From Chryseobacterium gleum (lineage in GTDB: Bacteria; Bacteroidota; Bacteroidia; Flavobacteriales_D; Crocinitomicaceae): 64,000 nucleotides of DNA. Positions within the stretch are counted from its first letter, which is position 1; each line of letters starts with the position of its first letter. The stretch lies in assembly GCA_945862165.1 (NCBI GenBank), contig CAMAXI010000002.1:267918-331917 (forward strand). Reading direction: 5' to 3'. Position numbers and translations under genes: made by a program. The notes beneath the pieces are model-generated. The model saw only the letters and a list, made by a program, of their open reading frames with translations, had not been told where the DNA came from and ran no database searches. This document shows positions 26,261-35,180 of this stretch, piece after piece.

Positions 26261-26356
26261 AGGGTTATAACCCTATATTCTTATCCATTTTTAAAGCTTT
26301 TTATGGGTATAACCCTAAAAACTTTAAATTTATTTTAACTAATTAGGGATATAACT
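26261..26356. promoter_or_regulatory. Three operator-like sites with 42-bp spacing
   Basis: AGGGTTATAACCCT (26261-26274; a 16-bp perfect palindrome when flanking T and A are included), GGGTATAACCCT (26305-26316) and AGGGATATAAC (26345-26355). The common TATAAC begins at 26266, 26308 and 26350, exactly 42 bp apart, which is about four helical turns. They lie between the XRE regulator gene and the start of DUF4160, in the expected control region of DUF4160-DUF2442. Confidence 0.55.
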
Positions 26357-26426
26357 TATTTATTACGATTAGATTTTATTTGAGTGGTTCTGTTCTCTTT
26401 TGTTTATCACCGCCCTCGGTCCCTCC

Positions 26427-26675
26427 TCACTTCGGAAAAGAAATTCCCTCAAAAAATTCTGCCAAGGTAATTTTAAATAATTCGCAAATTCGAATGAGTG
26501 TTTTTAATTCAAAGTTGGCACCAGACTCCAAACGCCAATAGGCAGAACGCGACATATTCAATTCAAAAGCAATGTGCTCGTAATTTTTATATCCTTTTGC
26601 TTTACGTAACTCTTTCAAGCGCAAAGCAATTGCTTTATAGGATTCTGAATAATCAACTTTTTGGTCCATGCTCAA
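26427..26675 (-). CDS. XRE-family helix-turn-helix regulator
   Basis: An 82-residue single-domain DNA-binding protein. The helix-turn-helix covers residues ~16-70: ALRLKELRKAKGYKNYEHIAF, ELNMSRSAYWRLESGANFE, TLIRICELFKITLAEFFEG. It is transcribed toward the DUF4160-DUF2442 pair, with 272 bases between, and divergently from the LamG protein gene. It is a candidate regulator of the pair through the 42-bp-spaced sites, by inference. Small XRE proteins of this kind are also antitoxins. Confidence 0.88.
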   Translation of the reverse strand: MSMDQKVDYSESYKAIALRLKELRKAKGYKNYEHIAFELNMSRSAYWRLESGANFELKTLIRICELFKITLAEFFEGISFPK

Positions 26676-26908
26676 AATTGAAAATTCTAAGATTCAAAAA
26701 GTACTCTATTAAAAAATACACCTTATAATAGAATTAATTATATTTGTGCAGAAAACAATGTAAACAGAAAATTATCTATATATTTAGAAATTAAATAAAT
26801 AAGAATTTTTTAAACTGAACTTATATTTCAGTGGTTTAGGTTTATTTTGTAAGATAGCGGTATCTGAAAAGCTAAAAAAAATAGAGTAGAAATTAAAAAC
26901 AAATAAAT

Positions 26909-29182
26909 ATGAAAAAACAATTACTTTTTGTAACAGTACTTTTTTTAAGTATATCATCAATTTTCGCGCAAAATGTGCCGAATTATGTACCTACAAATGG
27001 CTTAGTTGGTTGGTGGCCATTTAATGGGAATGCGAATGATGAGTCAGGGAATGGAAATCATGGCACTGTGAATGGTGCGGCTTTGACAGCTGATAGAATT
27101 GGAAAAGCCAATAATGCCTATAAATTTAATGGAGCTGAAAAAATTGTAATTCAAAACACCATTTTAACAAATGATTTTACAGATCAAAGTACGTCTGTAT
27201 GGATTAATACTAAAGTTGGAGCTACAACAATTATGTCTGATCGAGGAAAAAATGGAGGATATCCAGGTTATTTTTGGTACAAAAACAGTTTATTTGTTGA
27301 TAGCATTGGAGATTGGAGGTCAGTTTCTCATAATAATAATTGTGTTAATGAATCATACAGCAAATCTAATTCGAGTGTAATAGATGGAAACTGGCATCAT
27401 TTGTTGATTGTATGGGATTCAAAAAACAATTTAATAAAACTTTATACTGACGGTGTTCTAACAAAAACCAATACAAGTATAAATAAAAATTGTTATGGTA
27501 ATGTTGGTCAACCTTTAACAATTGGTTGTTTTCCAGGCTATCCAGGTATTTCAGATTTAAGCTTCTATAATGGTTTAATAGACGACATAGCCATCTATAA
27601 CCGCGCACTAAGCGAACAAGAAATCACTAACTTATACAACGGTGGTTCGCAATCTACAATAGCATCCACCAAAGTCTTCGTAGATGCTCCAGCAAGCGTA
27701 AAACAAAATGACACCTTACAATTATCCATCAGCACTGAAACGTTGAATACGAGTGATAATGTAATTGCTTATCAAACAGATTTTTCCTACGACACAACAC
27801 GTTATACCTATTTGAGTAATAATTTGGTTGGAACATTAAACACCAATGGAAGTGTGGTAGTAAATAGTACTAAAAACGGAAAACTATCTATTAGCTACAT
27901 GTCTCAAACAGCATTAAATGGTGCAGGAAGTTTGATGAAATTGAAATTTAAATCCAACAATACATTAGGACAAGGAATTTTTGGTTTGTCTAATTTCTTG
28001 TATAACACCACAACCATTACAAGTTTAAAAAGTGACACGGTAGTTACGATTGATGGTATCCCTCCAACGGCAAAAATCACATATTCCGTGAATCCAGCGC
28101 GTAAAGGAGATTCCCTTTTAATTACGGTAAAATTCAATGAAAAAATGGCGGTTTCACCAGTTCCTCAATTGAATTTAACAGGTCAAAATACCTTAGCTAA
28201 TTCTAATTTAACCAAAGTGAATGATACAACTTATACCTACTGGTGGGTAGTTGAGAAAGGAAACGGAGCAGTAAATGTAAATTTAGCTACAGGTAAAGAT
28301 TTAGGTGGAAATGGTATTGTTGCAACACCTACACAAAATCCAAGTTTTACAGTATTACCAACGTTATTTGGAGATATTGATACAAACAAATCAGTACAAG
28401 CGTATGATGCAGCTTTGGCATTGCAATACTCTGTAGGTTTAAACCCATTACCAACAATGGATCCTTTACCTTGGTCCAATTGGAGATTAGCAGTAGCAAA
28501 CGTAGATACGGTTGGAAATGTGACTGCAAATGATGCTTCTTTGATTTTACAATATTCAGCAAAATTGATTTCTACTTTCCCAGCAGATGCGAAGAAACGT
28601 GGTGGTGATGCACCAACAGCAGATGTGACAGTTAGCAAAGAAGGAAACCAATTAGTATTTAGAACAACTGGTACATTGTATGGTTTTAATGTCTATTTCA
28701 AGGAAAATTTCAATGCTTTTGGTCAACCAGAAGTTAGCGATAAAAATGTAATTTTGGCGACGAATATAAATGCAACAACTTACAACCTTGGTTTAGCATC
28801 TACTAAACCAATTACCGTAAATGAACCATTTTTAATTATTCCAATCCTAACAAACACAGACGTTAAAGGAACAATGGATATCGTAGCAAATACGCAAGAA
28901 AAATCCTTAGCATATGGTGCAGCTTTAAGTATTTTAGAAATTAATAAAGAAATGCTAATTGTATATCCTAACCCAACGAAAGATATAGTGACGATTAAAA
29001 ATGCACAAGGAAACACACTTCGTATCCTAAATGTAGAAGGAAAAGAAGTGTATAATCAAAAGATGACTGGAAACACAATGGATGTCTCTTTAAAAACAGT
29101 AGGTGCTAAAGGAATGTATATACTACATATCCAAGATGCAAATAATGAAAGCATTCAAAGTAAACAAATTATTTTAGAATAA
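26909..29182 (+). CDS. Secreted LamG-cohesin-dockerin protein with T9SS type A sorting tail
   Basis: A 757-residue exported protein. In order: a signal peptide (residues 1-20, ending FAQ); a LamG/concanavalin-like domain (~30-246, GLVGWWPFNGNANDESGNGN to DDIAIYNRALSEQEI); a cohesin-like beta domain (~255-380, KVFVDAPASVKQNDTLQLSI); an Ig-like segment (~385-480); a dockerin type I-like pair (~487-555, with DIDTNKSVQAYDAALALQYS and NVDTVGNVTANDASLILQYS); a further beta region; and a type A T9SS sorting domain at the end (IVYPNPTKDIVTI ... GMYILHI). It is probably secreted by type IX secretion to the surface and binds glycans. A terminator follows. Confidence 0.88.
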   Translation: MKKQLLFVTVLFLSISSIFAQNVPNYVPTNGLVGWWPFNGNANDESGNGNHGTVNGAALTADRIGKANNAYKFNGAEKIVIQNTILTNDFTDQSTSVWINTKVGATTIMSDRGKNGGYPGYFWYKNSLFVDSIGDWRSVSHNNNCVNESYSKSNSSVIDGNWHHLLIVWDSKNNLIKLYTDGVLTKTNTSINKNCYGNVGQPLTIGCFPGYPGISDLSFYNGLIDDIAIYNRALSEQEITNLYNGGSQSTIASTKVFVDAPASVKQNDTLQLSISTETLNTSDNVIAYQTDFSYDTTRYTYLSNNLVGTLNTNGSVVVNSTKNGKLSISYMSQTALNGAGSLMKLKFKSNNTLGQGIFGLSNFLYNTTTITSLKSDTVVTIDGIPPTAKITYSVNPARKGDSLLITVKFNEKMAVSPVPQLNLTGQNTLANSNLTKVNDTTYTYWWVVEKGNGAVNVNLATGKDLGGNGIVATPTQNPSFTVLPTLFGDIDTNKSVQAYDAALALQYSVGLNPLPTMDPLPWSNWRLAVANVDTVGNVTANDASLILQYSAKLISTFPADAKKRGGDAPTADVTVSKEGNQLVFRTTGTLYGFNVYFKENFNAFGQPEVSDKNVILATNINATTYNLGLASTKPITVNEPFLIIPILTNTDVKGTMDIVANTQEKSLAYGAALSILEINKEMLIVYPNPTKDIVTIKNAQGNTLRILNVEGKEVYNQKMTGNTMDVSLKTVGAKGMYILHIQDANNESIQSKQIILE

Positions 29183-29203
29183 TTTATCTAAAACATAAAA
29201 TGT

Positions 29204-29236
29204 AACCCTGTTCAGCAATGGACAGGGTTTTTTATT
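29204..29236 (+). terminator. Terminator after the LamG gene
   Basis: AACCCTGT (29204-29211) and ACAGGGTT (29222-29229) form a perfect 8-bp stem followed by a T run. Confidence 0.8.
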
Positions 29237-29291
29237 TTATAACACTTCAATTTAACTGACCTACATCACATTTTAATACTCCACTCTTTCC

Positions 29292-29299
29292 TAACTTTG
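29292..29299 (+). promoter_or_regulatory. -7 box (TAACTTTG) for the stress-protein gene
   Basis: A perfect TAnnTTTG match 23 bases before the ATG at 29323. It supports that ATG over the upstream in-frame TTG at 29311. Confidence 0.5.
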
Positions 29300-29322
29300 T
29301 ACTATATAAATTGTATACTACG

Positions 29323-29817
29323 ATGAGATCACAAGTTGCTATATACGATAACCATGAAAAAGCGGTAGAAGCTTTAGGAAAATTAAAAGAAGCTAATTTC
29401 AACATGGAACATACTTCCTTGATTGGTCAAGCTGAAATTATCGATGACCATGTGCACGTAAAATCTGTAACAGATATGCGTATCAAAACAACTGCAATTG
29501 GGGTTGTTGCTACGTCCACCTTAGGCTTACTTTCAGGCATTGGTGTATTCGCTATTCCAGGTTTAGGATTCCTTTTTGGAGCTGGGGCTTTAGTTGGTGC
29601 AATCGCAGGACTAGAAATTGGCGTTGTTGGAACAGGTATTTTTAGTGTATTAACCGCTGCTGGATTTAAAAATGATAATATCGTGAAATACGAAGAGCAT
29701 ATCAAAGAAGGGCGTTTCTTAGTAATAGTAAAAGGTCCTTTAGAAGAAATCGAAAAAGCAGAACATATTTTACATACGGAAGGCACCCATTTGGGATTGG
29801 AATTATTGGATAAATAA
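29323..29817 (+). CDS. General stress protein 17M/YflT-like domain protein
   Basis: A 164-residue protein. It starts with the YflT-like ferredoxin-type fold (QVAIYDNHEKAVEALGKLKEANFNMEHTSLIG). The middle part is a glycine-rich hydrophobic segment (LGLLSGIGVFAIPGLGFLFGAGALVGAIAGLE) that could lie in or on a membrane. It ends with a second fold half (KYEEHIKEGRFLVIVKG). Proteins of this layout are linked to general stress responses; biochemical role unknown. It is a single-gene unit between a terminator and the palindrome/repeat region. Confidence 0.75.
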   Translation: MRSQVAIYDNHEKAVEALGKLKEANFNMEHTSLIGQAEIIDDHVHVKSVTDMRIKTTAIGVVATSTLGLLSGIGVFAIPGLGFLFGAGALVGAIAGLEIGVVGTGIFSVLTAAGFKNDNIVKYEEHIKEGRFLVIVKGPLEEIEKAEHILHTEGTHLGLELLDK

Positions 29818-29854
29818 TTTTTTGTTTTTATTATATATTCGAATTATATATGGA

Positions 29855-29892
29855 TGTATGTAGGGATAGGGCATGCCCTATCCCTACATACA
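29855..29892. repeat. Perfect 38-bp palindrome (copy 1 of a family)
   Basis: The left arm TGTATGTAGGGATAGGGCA is mirrored exactly in the right arm, centred at 29873.5 on GGGCATGCCC. It lies in the convergent gap between the stress-protein gene and murF-alr. A second copy at 62099-62146 shares the core. This is the structure of REP/MITE-like non-autonomous elements; no transposase is in the window. Confidence 0.85.
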
Positions 29893-30000
29893 ATAAAAAC
29901 ATCCCTACATACAATAAAAAACATCCCTACATACAATAAAAAAAATATCCCTACTGCAATAAAAATATCCCTACCTATAATAAAAATATATCCCTATAAA
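29881..30000. repeat. Tandem array of half-palindrome units
   Basis: Six degenerate units of roughly 20-24 bp begin TCCCTAC or TCCCTA (29881, 29902, 29924, 29948, 29968, 29991). The first three continue ATACAATAAAAA. Units begin with the right arm of the adjacent palindrome, so the array looks like repeated duplication of that arm with A-rich spacers. Confidence 0.75.
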
Positions 30001-30004
30001 ATAA

Positions 30005-32314
30005 TCACGATTCCACGTACACCCGATGTACACGTGACGAAACAGACGTCAACACTTCATAGGGTATCGTATTCATTTTTTTAGCATAGGCGGATAAAGA
30101 TTGATGTTCGCCTATGATTTCAACGGCATCTCCCTCCAAAACTTCCACATTAGAGACGTCGATCATCGTCATATCCATACACACATTACCAACTACCGGA
30201 CAAAATACACCATGGATAACCATTCCACCTGCCCCATTGCCTAAAGTTCTTCTAAAACCATCTGCATAACCAATAGGTATTACGGCAATTTTCATTGTTT
30301 TTTGGGCAACAAAAGTACACCCATAACCTACAGATTCTCCTGTCTGAATGGTTTTTACCTGCGTAACCACACTTTTCCATGCAACAGCCGATTGTAGGGA
30401 CGCTTGTACTTGCGCATTCGAACTATAGCCATACATACCAATCCCCAAGCGTACCATATCTAAATGGGCAGAAGGATAATTTGCAATTGCTTCAGAATTA
30501 GCAATATGCTTAATATATGGATAGGAAATAGTTGCATCTAAATAACGAATAATTTCGTTGAACTTTTCAATTTGACCATGTGTAAAAGTGAAATTTTGAG
30601 CATTATCTGCATCTGCTAAATGACTATATACACTTTGTAATTTTATTTCTGGTTGTGTTTGTAAAATCGCAATAAGTTCATCTAAATCAGCCTGTTCAAA
30701 TCCCAAACGTCGCATACCTGTATCAAACTTTACATGCACCGGATAATTTTCAAGGCCTTCTCGAATTAATACCTTAATAAAATCATCTAACATCTTAAAA
30801 GAATAGATTGCTGGTTCTAATTGATACTGAATAATATCATCAAAACCATCTTCTTCCGCATTCATGACTAAAATTGGGACAGTTATCCCATGTTTGCGCA
30901 ATTCTACTCCCTCATCTGCATAGGCTACGCCTAAATAATTAACGCCGTTTTTTTGGAGGTATTGTGCAATTTTTATGGCTCCTGAACCATACGAAGAGGC
31001 TTTCACCATCGCTAAAATTTTACACGTATTTGGTAAATATGTGCGATAAACCTCTATATTATGCTTAACAGCAGATAAATCTATTTCTAAAGTTGTTTTA
31101 TGCTTTTTCAATTGAAATAATCGGACTAATTTTTGAAGTTGCGCGGAACGTGTTCCTTTAATAAGTACGGTTGCGTTAGATATTTCTGTAACCGGAATTT
31201 CTGTGCCTTCCTCCAAATAATACACAGCATTCAGTTTAAAACCAGCAACTACCTCTTTCACTTCCTGAATTTGCTCCTGCGAAAAACCGGTAGTAGCTAT
31301 AATTGCAACGCGCTGCTTGTGTTCCGAAATACTTAATTGATATTCCAACGATTGCACCAAGGCGTCTAAATCCAAGTTGTACGAATCATTAATAATGGTA
31401 GTTTGATTAATCCCTTCGAAAGTTTCCATACGCAAAGCCAAACGCGGCAAAGTCTTGATACGTTCTTTAAGTATTTCACTATTTTTTTCAAAGTAAAGAG
31501 CGATAGCAACAACCAATTCTAAATTACGCTTACTAACCGCATCGTTAAATGGATTTAAATCTACTAATTCTTTCGTTGAATCATTAAGTTGTACCACACC
31601 TCTAATTGAATTTAACTGATTACTATTCAATAAAATATCTTCTGAAAACCAAGTCATTTCACAGGTTTCAAATGCTTTTAATTTTTCAGCTAAATGTTGC
31701 TCTTTCGTTTCAAAGTTGTATGAATGTGCACGACCAAATGCGGTGAAAATTCCATACGTAGATTGAATCATTTCTACCAAGCTTTGCATCTCATTTGGTG
31801 CAGAAATACCAGCTTCTATCAATGCCATTTCGTGTGTTTCGTTGATTTCCAACAAAGAAAGGGCAACACCCAATTGAGAATTAAAACTTTTTGGACTTCT
31901 AACTATTTTTTTAGTAGATGAAAGCAAGTGATATAGCCATTCTTTAACTATTGTTTTTCCTACACTTCCTGTGATAATAAAAACAGGAAGTAAGAATTGA
32001 TTGCGATGAAAAGTTGCTAATTTTTGAAGTGCTTTCAACGGTGAATCTACCACTAAAAAACACGCATCCGAAAATGTTTCTATACCAAAACTTGCGTCTA
32101 CCACAAAAACACGCACTCCTTTTTGATAGGCATCTGCAATAAAACTTAGACCATCTCTAAATTTTCCAGGTAAAGCAAAAAAAACAGTGTTTTGTGTATC
32201 CGACAATTTACGGGTGTCATAAGCAACACGATGTAATATATCGGTATAAGATCCTATAACTTGATTTGCCTGAATGGCAGATGTAAATTGCGCTATGGTT
32301 AAATTTAATTTCAA
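30005..32314 (-). CDS. Bifunctional MurF ligase / alanine racemase fusion
   Basis: A 769-residue fusion known from Bacteroidota. Residues ~1-440 are MurF (UDP-MurNAc-tripeptide:D-Ala-D-Ala ligase), with the ATP loop FIITGSVGKTIVKEWLYHLL and MALIEAGISAPNEM. The rest is alanine racemase, with the PLP-lysine site CKILAMVKASSYGSGAIKIA, a GVAYADEGVELRKHG stretch, VKFDTGMRRLGF, SVGYGCTF (catalytic Tyr region) and VCMDMTMIDVS. Together they make D-Ala and attach D-Ala-D-Ala in peptidoglycan precursor synthesis; cytosolic. The gene runs convergent to the stress-protein gene, with the palindrome array between. Confidence 0.95.
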   Translation of the reverse strand: MKLNLTIAQFTSAIQANQVIGSYTDILHRVAYDTRKLSDTQNTVFFALPGKFRDGLSFIADAYQKGVRVFVVDASFGIETFSDACFLVVDSPLKALQKLATFHRNQFLLPVFIITGSVGKTIVKEWLYHLLSSTKKIVRSPKSFNSQLGVALSLLEINETHEMALIEAGISAPNEMQSLVEMIQSTYGIFTAFGRAHSYNFETKEQHLAEKLKAFETCEMTWFSEDILLNSNQLNSIRGVVQLNDSTKELVDLNPFNDAVSKRNLELVVAIALYFEKNSEILKERIKTLPRLALRMETFEGINQTTIINDSYNLDLDALVQSLEYQLSISEHKQRVAIIATTGFSQEQIQEVKEVVAGFKLNAVYYLEEGTEIPVTEISNATVLIKGTRSAQLQKLVRLFQLKKHKTTLEIDLSAVKHNIEVYRTYLPNTCKILAMVKASSYGSGAIKIAQYLQKNGVNYLGVAYADEGVELRKHGITVPILVMNAEEDGFDDIIQYQLEPAIYSFKMLDDFIKVLIREGLENYPVHVKFDTGMRRLGFEQADLDELIAILQTQPEIKLQSVYSHLADADNAQNFTFTHGQIEKFNEIIRYLDATISYPYIKHIANSEAIANYPSAHLDMVRLGIGMYGYSSNAQVQASLQSAVAWKSVVTQVKTIQTGESVGYGCTFVAQKTMKIAVIPIGYADGFRRTLGNGAGGMVIHGVFCPVVGNVCMDMTMIDVSNVEVLEGDAVEIIGEHQSLSAYAKKMNTIPYEVLTSVSSRVHRVYVES

Positions 32315-32401
32315 ATATAAAAGCGATAGATAAAAGTCACCATAAATGTAAGAAAATATCCTATTTATACGTTTAATATTCTTAATCGCTCTACTAACTA
32401 A

Positions 32402-34726
32402 ATGAAAAAGTATATTTTCGCTAAAAAATTACACACGTTGAAATTTCTTTCTCTATTTATACTGTTTCTAGTTCATGCTGCTTTCACACAAGCCCAGGTG
32501 ACAACACCCGAGCGTGAAAAAGAAATGGAAGAAGTGCATATTATACTTAAATCCAAAAAACAACGCGGGAAAGAAGTCATGAAAAAAGTGATTGAAAAAC
32601 GCGAATTCTATGCAGATCAACTAAAAAATTATTCGGTAGAAACCTACTGTTTTACTACATTGGATAAAGAAGTAGATGACACCATTCAGAAAGATGTAAA
32701 AGAAACAAAGCGCATTGATCAACTAGAATGGAATGCTACGAGTTACTATAAAACGAATGGTAACTATAAAGATGTATTCCATGGCTATTTGAATTACGCA
32801 GAAGACATACTTTTTGTAATGGGTTCCGATGGTGGAAAATCGAGACCTAACATGATGGGAGATGAATCCATTATGCCAAATTTTTCCATAAGTGTAAACC
32901 CATTTGTATTTATTAAAGGATATAAAGAATCCGATATAAATCTTTACACGAACTTAATTTACGCTCCAAGTATTTGTGAACGTCCAATCATTTCTCCTTT
33001 AAATGCAAACGCATTTCTTTATTACGCGTTTTACCTAGAAAATGTCACTATCAATACTTTGAATCAGACGGTATACGAAATTCGCATAGACCCTATTTTT
33101 GATAACGAAGCATTATTTCAAGGACGTTTATGGATTATAGACAACACATTTACACTAGAATCCTACGATTTAATTGTAAATACTAGTGCTTTACCATTCT
33201 TCAAGTCTATGGAAATCAAAGGGAAATATGAACTAAAAGATTCGTTTTTATTTCCGACGCAACGCGAATTCAATTATATAACAAATGAAGGGAAAAGTCT
33301 TGTTTTTGGGAATTCAAGAATCAACTATTCCAACTTCACAAAACAGATGGATGAAAAACCAACTAAATTTTGGTTAGAGCCTGTTACCTATGAGGATAAA
33401 GCATTAGTTCAAAAAAAAACGTATTGGGATTCTATTCGTCCAATACAACTTACTACCAGGGATAGTGTGTTTTTTGCTAAACAAGATAGTATATTTCAAG
33501 TACAACATTCGGATACGTTTTTACTCCGAAAAGACAGTGTTTATAATGCAGTATCCTTTATGGATATACTTTGGTATGGGGTAGGATTTAAAAACACATA
33601 CAAAGGAAACAGCTTGTGGATTAGTTCATTGGCTACGCAAATTGTTCCACTTGGTGTTGGTGGTTACAGACATCGCTTTTTTGTAAAATATAATAAGAAG
33701 TTCAAAAACGGGAAAGGTTTTAACATTGAACCATTGATAGATTATGGATTTTCGAATCACGATGTAAAAGGGGAACTAACACTGGCCTATCTCTATAATC
33801 CAAATCGCGCATCACGCATCCAAATCAAAGGAGGAGATATGTACGATTTCATTAATAGTTACCAAAGTATTGTAGGAACTTGGGGTCCAGGTAATCGCGT
33901 TCGAAATCAAAAATTGGAACTGACCCACCGTATGGAAATTTTAAACGGACTTTACCTGGAAAATTCCTTTTTATATTCTAATAGAAGTTCTATCGAAGGC
34001 ATCAAATATCCTGCTTGGGTGGATGGCTTTGGAACATTCGCTAAACCTACCCCATTTGAAGGCTATAAAATAAGTTTATTAACTGCCGATTTTGAATACC
34101 ACCACCAACAAAAATACCTCATCAAAAATAATCGGAAAGTAGTTATTGGTTCCAAATGGCCAACCGTTGCAGCAAAATTTAACGTCGGAATTCCTTCCCT
34201 TTTTGGAGGACAATCCAATTTTGGCTTTTTAGAATTTCGCGTAACAGATGAACGAAAATTGAGAACCTTCGGAGATTTCTTTTTCAAACTTACGTTTGGT
34301 CAATTTCTATATAAAAACGATTTACGTGTAATCGAACATAAATATTTTAGAACGTCGGATAATTTCTTCTTTTCAAACCCTACCAACTCCATGCAGTCCC
34401 TAGACACCAATATGAATACTTCCGCGGGTTACTTGCAAGGCAATGCGATACATCATTTCAACGGGTTCTTTTTAAATAAAATCTGGGGAATTAATAAATT
34501 AAAATTAGAAGAGTCTGTTGGTTGCGGAATACTGACAATTCCAAACACGCAATTTTTACAAACAGAAATATATGTAGGTGTGGAACGAAAATTCAGAATT
34601 CGGAGAGACCTATTAAAATTTGGCGTGTATTTAATCAGTGCAAATTCTACCCATGCACCACATTCGTTTCGATTCAAAATAGGTATCAATGGCTACGATA
34701 CCTTCCGATCTAAATGGTTGTATTGA
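32402..34726 (+). CDS. DUF5686-family outer-membrane protein
   Basis: A 774-residue exported protein. An N-terminal signal segment (LKFLSLFILFLVHAAFTQAQ) is followed by a periplasmic region with EVMKKVIEKREFYADQLKNY, the conserved opening of DUF5686 proteins. A beta-strand-rich C-terminal half (YRHRFFVKYNKKFKNGKGFN onward) ends in a strand of alternating residues, which suggests an outer-membrane barrel. Many relatives also carry a carboxypeptidase-like regulatory domain in front; it is absent here. Function is unknown; the family is confined largely to Bacteroidota. Confidence 0.75.
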   Translation: MKKYIFAKKLHTLKFLSLFILFLVHAAFTQAQVTTPEREKEMEEVHIILKSKKQRGKEVMKKVIEKREFYADQLKNYSVETYCFTTLDKEVDDTIQKDVKETKRIDQLEWNATSYYKTNGNYKDVFHGYLNYAEDILFVMGSDGGKSRPNMMGDESIMPNFSISVNPFVFIKGYKESDINLYTNLIYAPSICERPIISPLNANAFLYYAFYLENVTINTLNQTVYEIRIDPIFDNEALFQGRLWIIDNTFTLESYDLIVNTSALPFFKSMEIKGKYELKDSFLFPTQREFNYITNEGKSLVFGNSRINYSNFTKQMDEKPTKFWLEPVTYEDKALVQKKTYWDSIRPIQLTTRDSVFFAKQDSIFQVQHSDTFLLRKDSVYNAVSFMDILWYGVGFKNTYKGNSLWISSLATQIVPLGVGGYRHRFFVKYNKKFKNGKGFNIEPLIDYGFSNHDVKGELTLAYLYNPNRASRIQIKGGDMYDFINSYQSIVGTWGPGNRVRNQKLELTHRMEILNGLYLENSFLYSNRSSIEGIKYPAWVDGFGTFAKPTPFEGYKISLLTADFEYHHQQKYLIKNNRKVVIGSKWPTVAAKFNVGIPSLFGGQSNFGFLEFRVTDERKLRTFGDFFFKLTFGQFLYKNDLRVIEHKYFRTSDNFFFSNPTNSMQSLDTNMNTSAGYLQGNAIHHFNGFFLNKIWGINKLKLEESVGCGILTIPNTQFLQTEIYVGVERKFRIRRDLLKFGVYLISANSTHAPHSFRFKIGINGYDTFRSKWLY

Positions 34727-34735
34727 TATTATACT

Positions 34736-35125
34736 TTAAAAACTCAAGTCAACTACCAACTTGCGTGTATGTATCTTCCAAACACCACCTTCTTGTACAA
34801 ATGTATCATGATATACACCTGTCATGATTGTCTTCGTAGACTCAATTGCATCAACAACCAACAAATAACTTTGTGCATAAGCTCCACCTTCGTGCAAATC
34901 GACCAAGGTATTCGTTATGAAGTGTCGTTTTCCGCGAGTAAACTCAACTATTTTAGATAATAACGCCTCAATTTCTTCTTTTCCTTTTGCTTTTCCAATG
35001 CGTAATTCCAATTTCCCATCTTCGATAAACAAATCGCGGCATACATCGATGCGTTCAATATCTAAATGAATGGTATAGGAATTTATAAGCTCTGTGATCT
35101 GAAATTTATCAAATATGTCTTGCAT
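34736..35125 (-). CDS. NTF2-like (SnoaL-type) protein
   Basis: A 129-residue protein with the cone-shaped NTF2 fold pattern: an N-terminal helix (FDKFQITELINSYTIHLDI), CRDLFIEDGKLELRIG, GKEEIEALL, a strand pair (RHFITNTLVDLH, AQSYLLVVDA) and the closing GVWKIHTRKLVVDLSF. Members include isomerases, dehydratases and small-molecule binders, so no reaction can be assigned. It lies 51 bases downstream of the OmpA-lipoprotein gene on the same strand, separated from it by a repeat hairpin. Confidence 0.8.
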   Translation of the reverse strand: MQDIFDKFQITELINSYTIHLDIERIDVCRDLFIEDGKLELRIGKAKGKEEIEALLSKIVEFTRGKRHFITNTLVDLHEGGAYAQSYLLVVDAIESTKTIMTGVYHDTFVQEGGVWKIHTRKLVVDLSF

Positions 35126-35153
35126 TGGAAAATGTTTAAATGGAATGTTCTAA

Positions 35154-35180
35154 GTCAGTCTGAGCGTAGTCGAAGACTAC
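35154..35180. repeat. Short intergenic repeat with a GTAGTC hairpin
   Basis: The phrase GTCTGAGCGTAGTCGAAGAC matches a short repeat I recall as common in Bacteroidota intergenic DNA. GTAGTC (35166-35171) and GACTAC (35175-35180) form a perfect hairpin with a GAA loop. The repeat supplies the TAG stop codon of the OmpA-family gene (35177-35179). Confidence 0.55.

Noticed and set aside
29881..30000. Possible CRISPR array
   Set aside because: Units are 20-24 bp with no unique spacers of 30 or more bases, no cas genes are near, and they derive from the adjacent palindrome arm.
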